From: Paenibacillus sp. HB172176
Lineage (GTDB): Bacteria > Bacillota > Bacilli > Paenibacillales > Paenibacillaceae
Direction of reading: 5' to 3'
DNA: 64,000 nt
NCBI RefSeq assembly: GCF_011947265.1
Contig: NZ_JAATHD010000006.1
Coordinates: 186,001 to 250,000, forward strand
Every line of letters begins with the position of its first letter. Position 1 is the first letter of the stretch. The position numbers and the translations under genes are program-made. The notes below the pieces were generated by a model. That model ran no database searches. It saw only the letters and a program-made list of their open reading frames with translations, and was not told where the DNA came from. Below are positions 17,414 through 25,391 of the stretch, in pieces.

Positions 17414-17682
17414 GACTCGAAGACGCTTTGTTCAATTGGCTCCAGATCCGGTTGGTGGCGGAGGCTCGCCCCGATGATGAAGCGGCGGCGGATACGCTCT
17501 CGTTCTTCGAACAGATTCTGAGAGAGGATCACGGTCTAAGCCGATGCGAGATTACGAAGCGGGACGCTGCCATGATCTATGTCGATTATGAGCGGCACGG
17601 CGAGTCCAAACAGCAGGCTTATCCGAATGAGCTTGGAGAACAGCTGCTAATAGACATTGAAGCGAATCCCAAATATAACTGA
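17410..17682 (+). CDS. Small conserved hypothetical protein (90 aa)
   Basis: An acidic 90-residue soluble protein, MRLEDALFNWLQIRLVAEAR onward, with predicted alpha-beta content (a central FFEQILREDHG helix and an AAMIYVDYE strand). No family is recognised. It overlaps ylaH by 4 bp and is 18 bp upstream of the LCP gene, so the three probably form one transcript. It occupies the slot held by ylaI in Bacillus but lacks the zinc-binding cysteines of YlaI, so it is not that protein. Confidence 0.7.
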   Translation: MRLEDALFNWLQIRLVAEARPDDEAAADTLSFFEQILREDHGLSRCEITKRDAAMIYVDYERHGESKQQAYPNELGEQLLIDIEANPKYN

Positions 17683-17700
17683 GCATTGAAGGTGGAACCC

Positions 17701-18783
17701 ATGACTTCTGACAAATCGAGCTTGCCCCCGCGCGCGTCGTCGCGCAGGATTTCGGGGCCCGACAAACCGAAAAAACCAGTCAAGAAGAAAAAGAAAAAGC
17801 GCAATATTCTTATCCCCTTGTTCGCGACGCTGTTCGGGCTGCTATTGATTCTCGCTGTCTTCCTTGCTCATCTGGCATTGAAGGCAAACGACGCGATCAA
17901 TACAATCGGCATTAACGAAAGCAATGATCTCGGCGAGACGGTCATTACGCCGGTTCCCAAGGATGAATCGGTGAAGGAGAAGCCTGTCGCATTTCTCATC
18001 ATGGGGCTCGATTCGCGCCATAACGGCGGCGGCTTGAACACCGATGTGATGATGGTGGCGGCCTTCGACCCGGATACGAAGAAGGCGACCTTTGTTACGA
18101 TTCCCCGCGATACATACGTAAAGGCCGGAGGCTATTCGGGCGGGAAGATCAATGCCGCATACGCCGAGTTCTATATGCATGCCAAGAATACAGACAAAAT
18201 GGAGAAGACCGCGGCGGAGCTTGCCGGAAAAAAAGGCGCCAGGGAGACTTTAGGCGACTATTTCGGCATAGATATTAAATATGCGGCAATGATTAATTTC
18301 AGCGGCTTCGAGGAAGTGATTGACGCGCTTGGCGGCGTGAAGGTAAATGTGGACATGCGGATGAGATACTCGGATTCCGCTGATGGAACCAATATCGACC
18401 TTCAGAAGGGCGAACAAGTGCTTGACGGGAAGAATGCTCTTGACTTTGTACGCTATCGGAAATCCAATGACGGCACGAATATGTCGAGCGACTTTGAGCG
18501 CAACGAGCGGCAAAGCCAGGTGCTGAAGGCTATTCTCGACAAGATGATGACCTTGGGAGGTTTAACCAAGCTCGACGATGTCATAAAGGCGGTTGGCGAC
18601 AATGTAAGCATGGATATGCAGAGCAGTGAAATTAGAAATATGCTTGCGAAATACAAATCGCTTCGCAGCGATGACATCACGTTCATGGCGCTGGATGGCA
18701 CTTGGAAGAGTCCGTATGTCTATGCGGATGACGACAGTCTGCAGGCGGCCAGAGACGCTCTGCAAGCGATAATGGCCGAATGA
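17701..18783 (+). CDS. LytR-CpsA-Psr family cell-wall ligase
   Basis: A 360-residue protein with a basic, proline/lysine-rich N-terminus (KKPVKKKKKKR), one membrane helix (~residues 35-57) and an extracellular LCP domain. LCP signatures are FLIMGLDSR, then TDVMMVAAFDP, TFVTIPRDTYV (with the conserved arginine and aspartate), GGVKVNVDMRM and LDFVRYRKSNDG...ERNERQSQVLKAI. The family transfers teichoic-acid or capsule chains from undecaprenyl pyrophosphate to peptidoglycan. AAGGTGG precedes the ATG at 17701; an in-frame TTG 15 bp upstream overlaps that site. Probably co-transcribed with ylaH and the 90-aa gene. Confidence 0.93.
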   Translation: MTSDKSSLPPRASSRRISGPDKPKKPVKKKKKKRNILIPLFATLFGLLLILAVFLAHLALKANDAINTIGINESNDLGETVITPVPKDESVKEKPVAFLIMGLDSRHNGGGLNTDVMMVAAFDPDTKKATFVTIPRDTYVKAGGYSGGKINAAYAEFYMHAKNTDKMEKTAAELAGKKGARETLGDYFGIDIKYAAMINFSGFEEVIDALGGVKVNVDMRMRYSDSADGTNIDLQKGEQVLDGKNALDFVRYRKSNDGTNMSSDFERNERQSQVLKAILDKMMTLGGLTKLDDVIKAVGDNVSMDMQSSEIRNMLAKYKSLRSDDITFMALDGTWKSPYVYADDDSLQAARDALQAIMAE

Positions 18784-18786
18784 GCA

Positions 18787-18815
18787 TAGACTGTTCATGA
18801 ATTAATCGTTATAAT
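18787..18815 (+). promoter_or_regulatory. Candidate promoter of the 47-aa small gene
   Basis: TAGACT (18787-18792), 17-bp spacer, TATAAT (18810-18815), about 44 bp before the small ORF start. Confidence 0.45.
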
Positions 18816-18858
18816 AAGGGTATGAAGCTGCTTCTGAAGGTTCACTCAAGAGGAGGTC

Positions 18859-19002
18859 ATGCGGATGGTGGAACGAATCCTTGCGGGAGCTCCGCAATCT
18901 ATACCCGGCACGAATTCGATTGTAAGGAAGAACCAAGTGAATACAATAGCTTCGGACAAGGCTGTATTTGCATTGTCCGCCGACGAATATGAGAAAGCCT
19001 AG
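18859..19002 (+). CDS. Stand-alone small protein (47 aa or 45 aa), unknown
   Basis: The ORF starts MRMVERILAG and ends LSADEYEKA. It has a strong GAGGAGGT site; the second ATG (18865, giving 45 residues) is at better spacing (8 bp) than the first. A consensus -10 box lies upstream and the stop codon is embedded in a perfect terminator hairpin, so all the parts of a separate gene are present. The product is soluble, with no membrane helix or recognised motif. It lies between the LCP gene and ylaJ. The function is unknown, and a leader-type role cannot be excluded. Confidence 0.5.
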   Translation: MRMVERILAGAPQSIPGTNSIVRKNQVNTIASDKAVFALSADEYEKA

Positions 19003-19024
19003 TGAGCATTCACTAGGCTTTTTG
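18994..19024. terminator. Bidirectional terminator between small gene and ylaJ
   Basis: AAAGCCTAGTGA pairs perfectly with TCACTAGGCTTT across a GCAT loop, followed by T residues on the plus strand. It contains the stop codon of the small gene and lies 13 bp past the ylaJ stop, so it can serve both. Confidence 0.88.
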
Positions 19025-19036
19025 CGTCTTGCGGCA

Positions 19037-19597
19037 TTATTGAGCCCCGGAATGCGGCTCTTCGTTGACAGGCTCTTCAGCAGGCGCTTGTTCATCCGGC
19101 TTCGGCGGAGCGATATTGCGTGGAAGCTGGGGAATTAATCTTCCAATAATATCGGCCATCTCATTGGCGAATCCGGAAAGGGGGCGGCCGTTGCGAATGT
19201 CGGCGCCGATCTCCTTCAAGCGATCGCGAATATCAATATCGGCCGTAACAATCGCATCGATGCCGTATGGATCATTATGGAAGGCTTCGGCAACCGAATA
19301 CTTAATCGTGCCGACCCGGGAGCGCTCGACCGAGCCGTTCACATTAATGCCGACAATCGCCGTGTTGCCAATAATGACGCAATTGGCGTCATTAACGCCG
19401 TCAACGCCCTTGGCAAGCTCCTCCAGGTGTGCTTCCACCGCGGACCGGTCTTCAATTAATTTCTTGCCTGCGCCATTCTCCTGAGCGTGCAGGCTGCCAT
19501 TATTATGCTGAGAGGGTGATGAATCAGGATTCGCGTTAGCGCCGCAGCCGCTCAGCAGCAATGCTGAGCAGCAAGCGGCGGTTATCCATTTGTACAT
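19037..19597 (-). CDS. ylaJ: YhcN/YlaJ-family sporulation lipoprotein
   Basis: A 186-residue lipoprotein: signal peptide with lipobox LLLSGC and the lipidated cysteine at residue 18, then an asparagine/serine-rich linker. The central domain carries the YhcN/YlaJ pattern (HLEELAKGVDGVNDANCVIIGNTAIVGI, and a D-PYG-DAIVTADIDIRDRL region). The C-terminus is proline/glutamate-rich (APPKPDEQAPAEEP). Family members sit in the inner spore membrane and affect germination. The ATG at 19597 follows AGAGGTGG. Gene order ylaJ next to phoH (ylaK) agrees with B. subtilis, though here ylaJ points the other way, divergent from phoH across 113 bp. Confidence 0.87.
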   Translation of the reverse strand: MYKWITAACCSALLLSGCGANANPDSSPSQHNNGSLHAQENGAGKKLIEDRSAVEAHLEELAKGVDGVNDANCVIIGNTAIVGINVNGSVERSRVGTIKYSVAEAFHNDPYGIDAIVTADIDIRDRLKEIGADIRNGRPLSGFANEMADIIGRLIPQLPRNIAPPKPDEQAPAEEPVNEEPHSGAQ

Positions 19598-19710
19598 GGA
19601 TGCCACCTCTTTCAAGTTTGAATTGCATGCGCATCTGTTGTCTATGTAGTTTGTCCGCAGCATTCTATGGCTATGTATGCAAAAGATTATCCGACGCCGG
19701 GAGGGTTCTC

Positions 19711-21042
19711 ATGAAGAAAAAATTCGTGCTCGATACTAATGTGCTGCTACATGACCCGCAATCGCTCTTCTCATTCGATGACAACGAAGTTATAATCCCT
19801 GCTGTCGTGCTTGAAGAGATTGATTCCAAGAAAAGACTTGCGGATGAGCTGGGCAGGAATGCGCGGACCGTTTCCCGTCTGCTCGATAAAATGCGGGAGG
19901 GAGGACATCTGCATGAAGGCATCGGCTTGCCGGGAGGCGGGCTGCTCAAGGTGGAGCTTAATCATCGAAGCTTCATGCGCGTTCAGGAAATGTTCGGAGA
20001 AATTTCGAATGACAATCGGATTCTAGCCGTTGCGCTCAATTATCAAATGGAGCAGGAGAACGAGGTCGAAAAATCCGAAGTCATTCTCGTCAGCAAGGAT
20101 GTGCTCGTAAGAATTAAGGCGGATGTGCTTGGCGTTAAAGCGCAGGATTATTTGTCAGACCGAATCATCGATTCCTCCGATTTCTATTCCGGCAATATAA
20201 CCCTGCATGTCCATCCATCGGTCATCGATGAATTTTATACGTATCGCTATCTCAGCGTGAATCATTTGCAGCTTAGAGATCGTCTTAATCCGAACGAATT
20301 CGTTATTCTGAAGGATGAAATGGGTACATCCAAGTCGGCGCTGCTCAAGGTCAGTCCAGACGGAATCCGACTTGAGCCGCTGTTTCTGAGCAACGACCCG
20401 GTATGGGGCATTACCGCCCGCAATGCTCAGCAGCGGATGGCGCTGGAGCTGCTTTTGAACGATGAAATTCCGCTCGTGACCTTGTCGGGCAAAGCCGGTA
20501 CCGGCAAGACGCTGCTCGCTCTCGCTGCGGGCCTGATGAAGGTTGAAGACGAGCATAAATATAAAAAGCTTCTCATTGCAAGACCGGTCGTGCCGATGGG
20601 CAAGGATATCGGTTATCTTCCCGGTGAAAAGGAGGAGAAGCTGAGACCCTGGATGCAGCCAATCTACGATAATCTGGAGTTTCTGTTCGATACGAAGAAG
20701 GCGGGAGATATTGACAAAATCTTGATGGGCATGGGAAGCATTCAAGTCGAAGCGCTAACCTATATTCGCGGCAGGTCTATTCCGGGTCAATTCATTATTA
20801 TCGACGAGGCGCAAAACTTAACCAAGCATGAAGTGAAAACCATCGTATCCCGGGTAGGCGAAGGAAGCAAAATCGTGCTGATGGGAGACCCGGGTCAAAT
20901 TGACCATCCTTATCTCGATTCGATCAGTAACGGACTTACGCATATTATCGAGAAATTCAAGAATGAAGGACTTAGCGGTCATATGACTCTAGAGAAGGGC
21001 GAGCGCTCGAAGCTCGCCCAGATCGCAGCGGATTTACTGTAG
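19711..21042 (+). CDS. phoH: PIN-PhoH fusion protein (PhoH2/YlaK)
   Basis: A 443-residue protein combining an N-terminal PIN nuclease domain (KKKFVLDTNVLLHDP, with catalytic D8; ~1-140) and a C-terminal PhoH ATPase domain with Walker A SGKAGTGKTLLALA (~residue 260) and Walker B FIIIDEAQNLT. Proteins of this architecture unwind and cleave RNA. The start is the ATG at 19711 after GGGAGGG; an upstream ATG at 19561 reads through the ylaJ start region and is rejected. It matches ylaK of the Bacillus yla region. A strong terminator follows. Confidence 0.94.
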   Translation: MKKKFVLDTNVLLHDPQSLFSFDDNEVIIPAVVLEEIDSKKRLADELGRNARTVSRLLDKMREGGHLHEGIGLPGGGLLKVELNHRSFMRVQEMFGEISNDNRILAVALNYQMEQENEVEKSEVILVSKDVLVRIKADVLGVKAQDYLSDRIIDSSDFYSGNITLHVHPSVIDEFYTYRYLSVNHLQLRDRLNPNEFVILKDEMGTSKSALLKVSPDGIRLEPLFLSNDPVWGITARNAQQRMALELLLNDEIPLVTLSGKAGTGKTLLALAAGLMKVEDEHKYKKLLIARPVVPMGKDIGYLPGEKEEKLRPWMQPIYDNLEFLFDTKKAGDIDKILMGMGSIQVEALTYIRGRSIPGQFIIIDEAQNLTKHEVKTIVSRVGEGSKIVLMGDPGQIDHPYLDSISNGLTHIIEKFKNEGLSGHMTLEKGERSKLAQIAADLL

Positions 21043-21070
21043 ATTAACATGGCAAGATATGCTTGCAAGC

Positions 21071-21112
21071 AAGCGGCGAGGCAGGAGAAAAGCGATGCCT
21101 CGCCGCTTTTTC
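21071..21112 (+). terminator. Rho-independent terminator of phoH
   Basis: AAGCGGCGAGGCA pairs with TGCCTCGCCGCTT across a 12-nt loop, followed by TTTTT. Confidence 0.88.
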
Positions 21113-21225
21113 TATTTCCTTCCTATTACTTCAAGACTTCGAAATATTACATTTCGATTGCGAACATATACAAAACGTCCTATTACTGTTATCCTATACG
21201 CATAATAGGGTAGAAGGAAGGGACG

Positions 21226-22443
21226 ATGACCGTGTCTCCTCGAAAATTCGCGCCTCTTCTCGTCGGGGCGCTGCTGTTGACGCTGCTGCTGCTGCTCTAC
21301 TTCTCACAAACAGCGAATTGGAATTGGAGAAGCCTGGATCACGCCAATGACGAGTCGGCATTACAACCGGCCGGAGGACAGACGATTTCCTTAAAGACAA
21401 CTGATTTGTTTGTAACCGTTTCCATGGATGCCGCCGAATTCAATAAGCTAGAAGCGCTTAATAAGCAATTTATGAATAATTACCCCTACCTGAATGTGAA
21501 ATTAACGAACGAATCCGCGGCTGAAGCCGATTTCGCAGCTTGGAAAAATCGGAGCGATCAAGGCAGCGCGACGGATATTATGCTGCTCGATAACAGCTGG
21601 GTTATCCCCTTTGCCGTAGAGGGTCTGCTCAAGCCCGTGGACTCGCTCATGACAGGGGACGTGCTCAAGGAACAGCCTGCTCGTCTTGCCGAGCCGCTCA
21701 AGTGGAACGGTTATTCGTGGGGGGTGCCGAATGATTTCAATCCTTATATTATGCTGTGGAATAAGGATATGCTGGAGATGGCAGGGTTAAACGAGGCTCC
21801 CGGCAACTGGGGAGAGTGGCAGAAAGCAGTGGATTGGATTCTATCCAATTCAACCGCGGCCAATCATTTCCTGCTTAATCTTAGCAGAGATGATCTGAAT
21901 CAATTGCTGCTGTGGCTTTCGAAGTTCGATGCGGAAAGCAGCAAAGAATTGTACGAGCTTAAGGCTCTAAGCGACAAGCAGCGCGAGAGACTGCTATGGC
22001 TTCAATCGATTCCTCATGAAGCACTTGTTCGCGTTCCGCTCAATCAAATCTATACGCTCAGCGATCTCATTGCCGGCGATGAGCTTCTCGCGATGATGCT
22101 GCCTTGGGACAGCTATCAGAAGCTAAGTCTGGCCGCTCAGAAGAAGCTTATTATCGACAAAGATGCAATTCGCTATCCATGGATGAATGGCAGCTCCTTT
22201 GTCATAAGCAGCAGCAGCCTTCATGAGAATGAGGCCATATTGTGGATACAGGAAATGACGAGGAGCGAGACGGAGAGCCTGCCTGTCTGGTGGGACGATA
22301 TTCTTGGCGCGAAGACGGAGGAAGGGGAGCTGCTTCAGCCCGACCCGCTGCGGCCGGTCAAATGGCTGCAATGGGAAACTTTATGGAATAGGGATACGAA
22401 CGAAGCCTTTCACCTGGAGGCGTTTGCCGCCGACATCAATTAA
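21226..22443 (+). CDS. Orphan extracellular solute-binding protein (family 1)
   Basis: A 405-residue protein with an N-terminal hydrophobic helix (~residues 10-26, LLVGALLLTLLLLLYF) but no lipobox cysteine, so it is membrane-anchored or cleaved rather than a lipoprotein. The rest resembles family-1 sugar-binding proteins: NKQFMNNYPYLNVKL, TDIMLLDNSWVIPFAVEGLL, WGVPNDFNPYIMLWNKDML and SSFVISSSS near the end. No permease or ATPase gene is nearby, so it may work with transport genes elsewhere or as a sensor. GAAGGG lies close to the ATG, and the in-frame GTG at 21232 is an alternative start. Convergent with the coiled-coil gene; their stop codons share a hairpin. Confidence 0.82.
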   Translation: MTVSPRKFAPLLVGALLLTLLLLLYFSQTANWNWRSLDHANDESALQPAGGQTISLKTTDLFVTVSMDAAEFNKLEALNKQFMNNYPYLNVKLTNESAAEADFAAWKNRSDQGSATDIMLLDNSWVIPFAVEGLLKPVDSLMTGDVLKEQPARLAEPLKWNGYSWGVPNDFNPYIMLWNKDMLEMAGLNEAPGNWGEWQKAVDWILSNSTAANHFLLNLSRDDLNQLLLWLSKFDAESSKELYELKALSDKQRERLLWLQSIPHEALVRVPLNQIYTLSDLIAGDELLAMMLPWDSYQKLSLAAQKKLIIDKDAIRYPWMNGSSFVISSSSLHENEAILWIQEMTRSETESLPVWWDDILGAKTEEGELLQPDPLRPVKWLQWETLWNRDTNEAFHLEAFAADIN

Positions 22444-22474
22444 GCATTAATCTCATCAGAGATTAATGCTTAAT
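22440..22474. terminator. Shared bidirectional terminator holding two stop codons
   Basis: A perfect 15-bp stem (22440-22454 with 22459-22473) around a 4-nt loop. The TAA of the solute-binding gene lies in the left arm; the TGA of the convergent gene lies at the loop (22456-22458). AT-rich on both sides. Confidence 0.8.
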
Positions 22475-23556
22475 TTAATAATAAGCTCGCCATCCGTTGT
22501 TTCGACATCGTTTGCTTTCAGGAATTTTAGTATCTTTCCGGGGTAGAATCCAAGGTCGAACTCCTGCTCCAGCGAAGCCCTGGTGGTGTCCGGCAACGAA
22601 AACCCGTTATAGATAAGCTCGTCAACATGAAAAATAATGCCGTTTATCTTTTCATTTTCGATTGTATAATGGCCAATGACGCTAATGTCCATGCCGTCCC
22701 GGCTGCCAGAGGCGGTGATCTTGTTATCCTCGAAATGGAAAGAGAAATTGCTGAACCGTTTATCTTGCTCGATCAAGAACGCATTTAGCTTTTCCTCCGG
22801 AATGCGAATCGTATATTGAAATCCTTTTGTTTCCAGAAGATCTTTATTGTCTTGAATCCATTCCGGCAGCTTGCCCATTGCCTTCGACAACGCCTTGAAA
22901 TAGCTTTGAACCTCCTTAAGGCCCGCAGTCTGCCAACTGTTCGTCAGTTCCTCCATCAGAAGCCTGATGCGTTCGCTGTCGCTGCGGCCCTCAAGCTGCT
23001 CGTCGACTTGCGACTCAAGAGCAAGAACGCGTTCGCGCTGCTGCTTCAGCCGATTCTCAAGGAGAATCAGCCCGGCTTGCTTCTCGCCCATCTCCGTGTA
23101 ACGCTCTTGGAGCGCATGATATTGATCGATATAGCTGTTCAGAGTATGCTTGTCATTGGAAATAACGAGGTCAATAAAATCCAGCACTTGAAAAAAATGC
23201 GTAAGGGAGTCGGCGTTTAGCAACGCGCCGTACATCCCGTCGCGTTCTCCCATATAATAAGCCCGCAGCACTTTGCCGGCTCCATCGCGTTTGTCCGAGA
23301 TTTGCTCTTCCTGCTCGGAAAGCTGTTGCTCCGTATCCGTCATCGTCAAGCGTAAGTCCGCTTGCTGCTGCTCCAGCCGCGCGATTTCCTTGTCGATTTC
23401 GACGACGGACAGGCTTTTCTCCAGAATGTCGTGAATATCGTCATTGGGAACAGCGAGCGTCTCGGCATATGCTGGATACCCGATCGCAAGCGCCAGGCTG
23501 ATTAGCAGCAAGAGTATGACGGAAGTCAATCGTGTGCGGTAATTGAATTCAGGCAA
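22456..23556 (-). CDS. Secreted coiled-coil protein, function unknown
   Basis: A 366-residue protein with a cleavable signal peptide (hydrophobic LTSVILLLLISLALAIG followed by AYAE, suggesting cleavage after AYA). Residues ~45-205 form a long coiled coil rich in glutamine and glutamate (IARLEQQQADLRLTMTDTEQ), with a short AYYMGERDGMYGALLNADSL break like that seen in the coiled-coil regions of CwlO/PcsB-type peptidoglycan hydrolases and FtsX activators. The C-terminal ~130 residues are beta-rich (FSFHFEDNKITASGSRDGMD) and contain no NlpC/P60 or other hydrolase motif. It may activate or position envelope enzymes, but this is inference. The TTG start is preceded by GGGGGAGGGAGAG; no other suitable start lies downstream. 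Confidence 0.8.
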   Translation of the reverse strand: MPEFNYRTRLTSVILLLLISLALAIGYPAYAETLAVPNDDIHDILEKSLSVVEIDKEIARLEQQQADLRLTMTDTEQQLSEQEEQISDKRDGAGKVLRAYYMGERDGMYGALLNADSLTHFFQVLDFIDLVISNDKHTLNSYIDQYHALQERYTEMGEKQAGLILLENRLKQQRERVLALESQVDEQLEGRSDSERIRLLMEELTNSWQTAGLKEVQSYFKALSKAMGKLPEWIQDNKDLLETKGFQYTIRIPEEKLNAFLIEQDKRFSNFSFHFEDNKITASGSRDGMDISVIGHYTIENEKINGIIFHVDELIYNGFSLPDTTRASLEQEFDLGFYPGKILKFLKANDVETTDGELIIKLSINL

Positions 23557-23638
23557 CGTCTCTCTCCCTCCCCCGCAACTAGTGTATGCGGTTGTCCTGT
23601 CTATTATATCTTACAAATGGAAAAGGATGAAATCAATC

Positions 23639-24832
23639 ATGACAAAATCAGCTTCATCGAAATTATCGATAAAAATAAAGCAGTTGATAAATGCATCCAC
23701 GCTTAGAGGTTACCCGCATCAGGCTCAACCGAAAGCAGGCGTCTCGAGGACGGTGCCCTGCATCTCCTTCAAAGATTATATGGCTCGCTGCCTCTACGAT
23801 GAAGAGTTCGGCTATTATCGAAGCGGTCGAATGAGAATCGGCAAGGAAGGCGACTTCTATACGAGCGCTTCCGCGGGCGATGTGATGGCAACCGCCATTG
23901 CTTCTTATATAGCCGAGCATGAGGCGAAATCGGGCGGGTATGCCAGTCTGATCGAATGGGGAGCGGGCACGGGCAAGCTCGCAGCTGCAATAGTCAGGAA
24001 ACTGACGATCATGACATGTTCGGATTTTCACGAGTCAAAGCGAGGAAAGCGGCCTCCGTATATTTGCGTTGAGAATCATCCCGCTCATGCGGAAGCGATC
24101 AGGAACGCCTTTGTTGAAGCTGAATTGGACGCCTCCGCGCTTCGAATCAGACGCTCGGCGCAAATGGAGATAGAGGATGAATGGCCTCTTGACAGCCAGT
24201 TAATCGCGAACGAACTGCTCGACGCATTCCCGGTGCATCGGATATGCCGGTATGACGGCCTTCTCTGGGAACTGGGCGTTGCTTGCGACGAGCATAATCA
24301 TTTGGTATACACCCGCATTCCCTGGAACAAAAATGATGAAGGAATGCGGCAAGCGCTGGAGGAGAGCGGACTTACACTCGCGGAAGGACAAACAACGGAG
24401 CTTTGTCCCGATGCGGGTGACTGGATCAGGCAGCTTGGAAAGCGAATGAAGCAGGGAAGAGTGTTGCTCATTGATTACGGGCACGAGGCCGGGGAATATG
24501 GCGCGGAGCACCGCATGAACGGCACGCTTCTAACTTACGCCAGACATCAAGCAAGTGATTCGCCATTCGAGGAGCCGGGGAGGCGGGACATCACGGCTCA
24601 TGTTAATTTCACGGCCATTCGATCTGCTGCCGCTTCGGCTGGCTTTCGGGAGCTGTATTTCGATACGCAGAAGCAGTTTCTGATTGATAACGGGATTCTT
24701 GATCAGCTGCGGGAGCATGATGGAAGAGATCCGTTCGGCGAGACTGCAAGGAGCAATCGATTTATTCGGCAACTGCTGCTCAGCGACGGGATGAGCGAGA
24801 CCTTCAAGGTCATGATATTGGAGAAGGCATGA
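23639..24832 (+). CDS. SAM-dependent methyltransferase, MidA/DUF185 (COG1565) family
   Basis: A 397-residue protein. Family markers: FKDYMARCLYDEEFGYY at the N-terminus, KEGDFYTSASAGDVMATAIA, the SAM-binding LIEWGAGTGKLAAAIV, SQLIANELLDAFPVHRI (the NELLDAxPVHR motif) and GRVLLIDYGHEAGEYG. MidA/NDUFAF7 relatives methylate an arginine of a complex I subunit in mitochondria; the substrate in Gram-positive bacteria without complex I is unknown. Two in-frame ATG starts (23627 and 23639) are possible; AAAAGGA favours 23639. The gene is divergent from the coiled-coil gene, with overlapping 5' regions. Confidence 0.85.
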   Translation: MTKSASSKLSIKIKQLINASTLRGYPHQAQPKAGVSRTVPCISFKDYMARCLYDEEFGYYRSGRMRIGKEGDFYTSASAGDVMATAIASYIAEHEAKSGGYASLIEWGAGTGKLAAAIVRKLTIMTCSDFHESKRGKRPPYICVENHPAHAEAIRNAFVEAELDASALRIRRSAQMEIEDEWPLDSQLIANELLDAFPVHRICRYDGLLWELGVACDEHNHLVYTRIPWNKNDEGMRQALEESGLTLAEGQTTELCPDAGDWIRQLGKRMKQGRVLLIDYGHEAGEYGAEHRMNGTLLTYARHQASDSPFEEPGRRDITAHVNFTAIRSAAASAGFRELYFDTQKQFLIDNGILDQLREHDGRDPFGETARSNRFIRQLLLSDGMSETFKVMILEKA

Positions 24833-24898
24833 AGAAAGCCTGCCGGGCGCAGAGAGTAGCATTGCGCTTCAGCAGGCTTTGATTCTGTGCTTGCTCGA

Positions 24899-25135
24899 TT
24901 AGAACGGCAAGCCCATTACGAAGACGGACCAATATGTAAATCCAATAAACGATATTGCCATATATCCCCAAAACATAACGATGTATGTTTTCTCAGAGAA
25001 ATTTAAGTAACCCAGAAATACAAAAGCGACAGCTTGCGCGAAGAACAATAGAGCAAATTCTGTCATGTGGCCGGCGAAAGCCATTAAACCAATGACCAAA
25101 CACCAAAAGCCGAGTACCCGATACATACGTCCCAA
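24899..25135 (-). CDS. Small membrane protein (78 aa), unknown
   Basis: A 78-residue protein with three hydrophobic helices (VLGFWCLVIGLMAFAG, FALLFFAQAVAFVFLGYL, IVMFWGYMAISFIGF) and a short N-terminus. No family recognised. The TTG at 25135 has GGAAGGGGG 8 bp upstream. A longer ATG-initiated frame to 25180 would start inside the -10 box of the clear sigma-A promoter, so the downstream TTG is preferred. Monocistronic; convergent with the MidA-type gene. Confidence 0.68.
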   Translation of the reverse strand: MGRMYRVLGFWCLVIGLMAFAGHMTEFALLFFAQAVAFVFLGYLNFSEKTYIVMFWGYMAISFIGFTYWSVFVMGLPF

Positions 25136-25178
25136 GATAGCATCCCCCTTCCGAAGTCTTCCCCAATTTCTAAACATC

Positions 25179-25207
25179 ATTATAACGTTTGAGCAAAAAA
25201 GTGTAAA
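25179..25207 (-). promoter_or_regulatory. Sigma-A promoter of the 78-aa membrane protein gene
   Basis: On the minus strand: TTTACA (25207-25202), 17-bp spacer, TATAAT (25184-25179). It fixes the true translational start downstream of 25178. Confidence 0.7.
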
Positions 25208-25391
25208 CCTGCAACTGCGCGGAATTCATAAATATTTCATAAGTGTTCACTTTAGTTTGCTCCGCGTGACGTTTGATCATGTATGAGTTCGCAAAAAAAT
25301 GGTTATACAAAATAGTATCCAATAGATTCTATGAACTCTACCAAGGGCATAGAGATAAGTAAGCGCCTTTACGTTAGGAGGTTTTTATCGC

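Noticed and set aside
19561..19710. A 50-residue extension of PhoH
   Set aside because: It overlaps the ylaJ start on the other strand, and the PIN domain starts normally at 19711 after a GGGAGGG site.
24833..24890. Terminator after the MidA-type gene
   Set aside because: AAAGCCTGC/GCAGGCTTT can pair, but the loop is branched and no T-run follows; too weak to list as a terminator.
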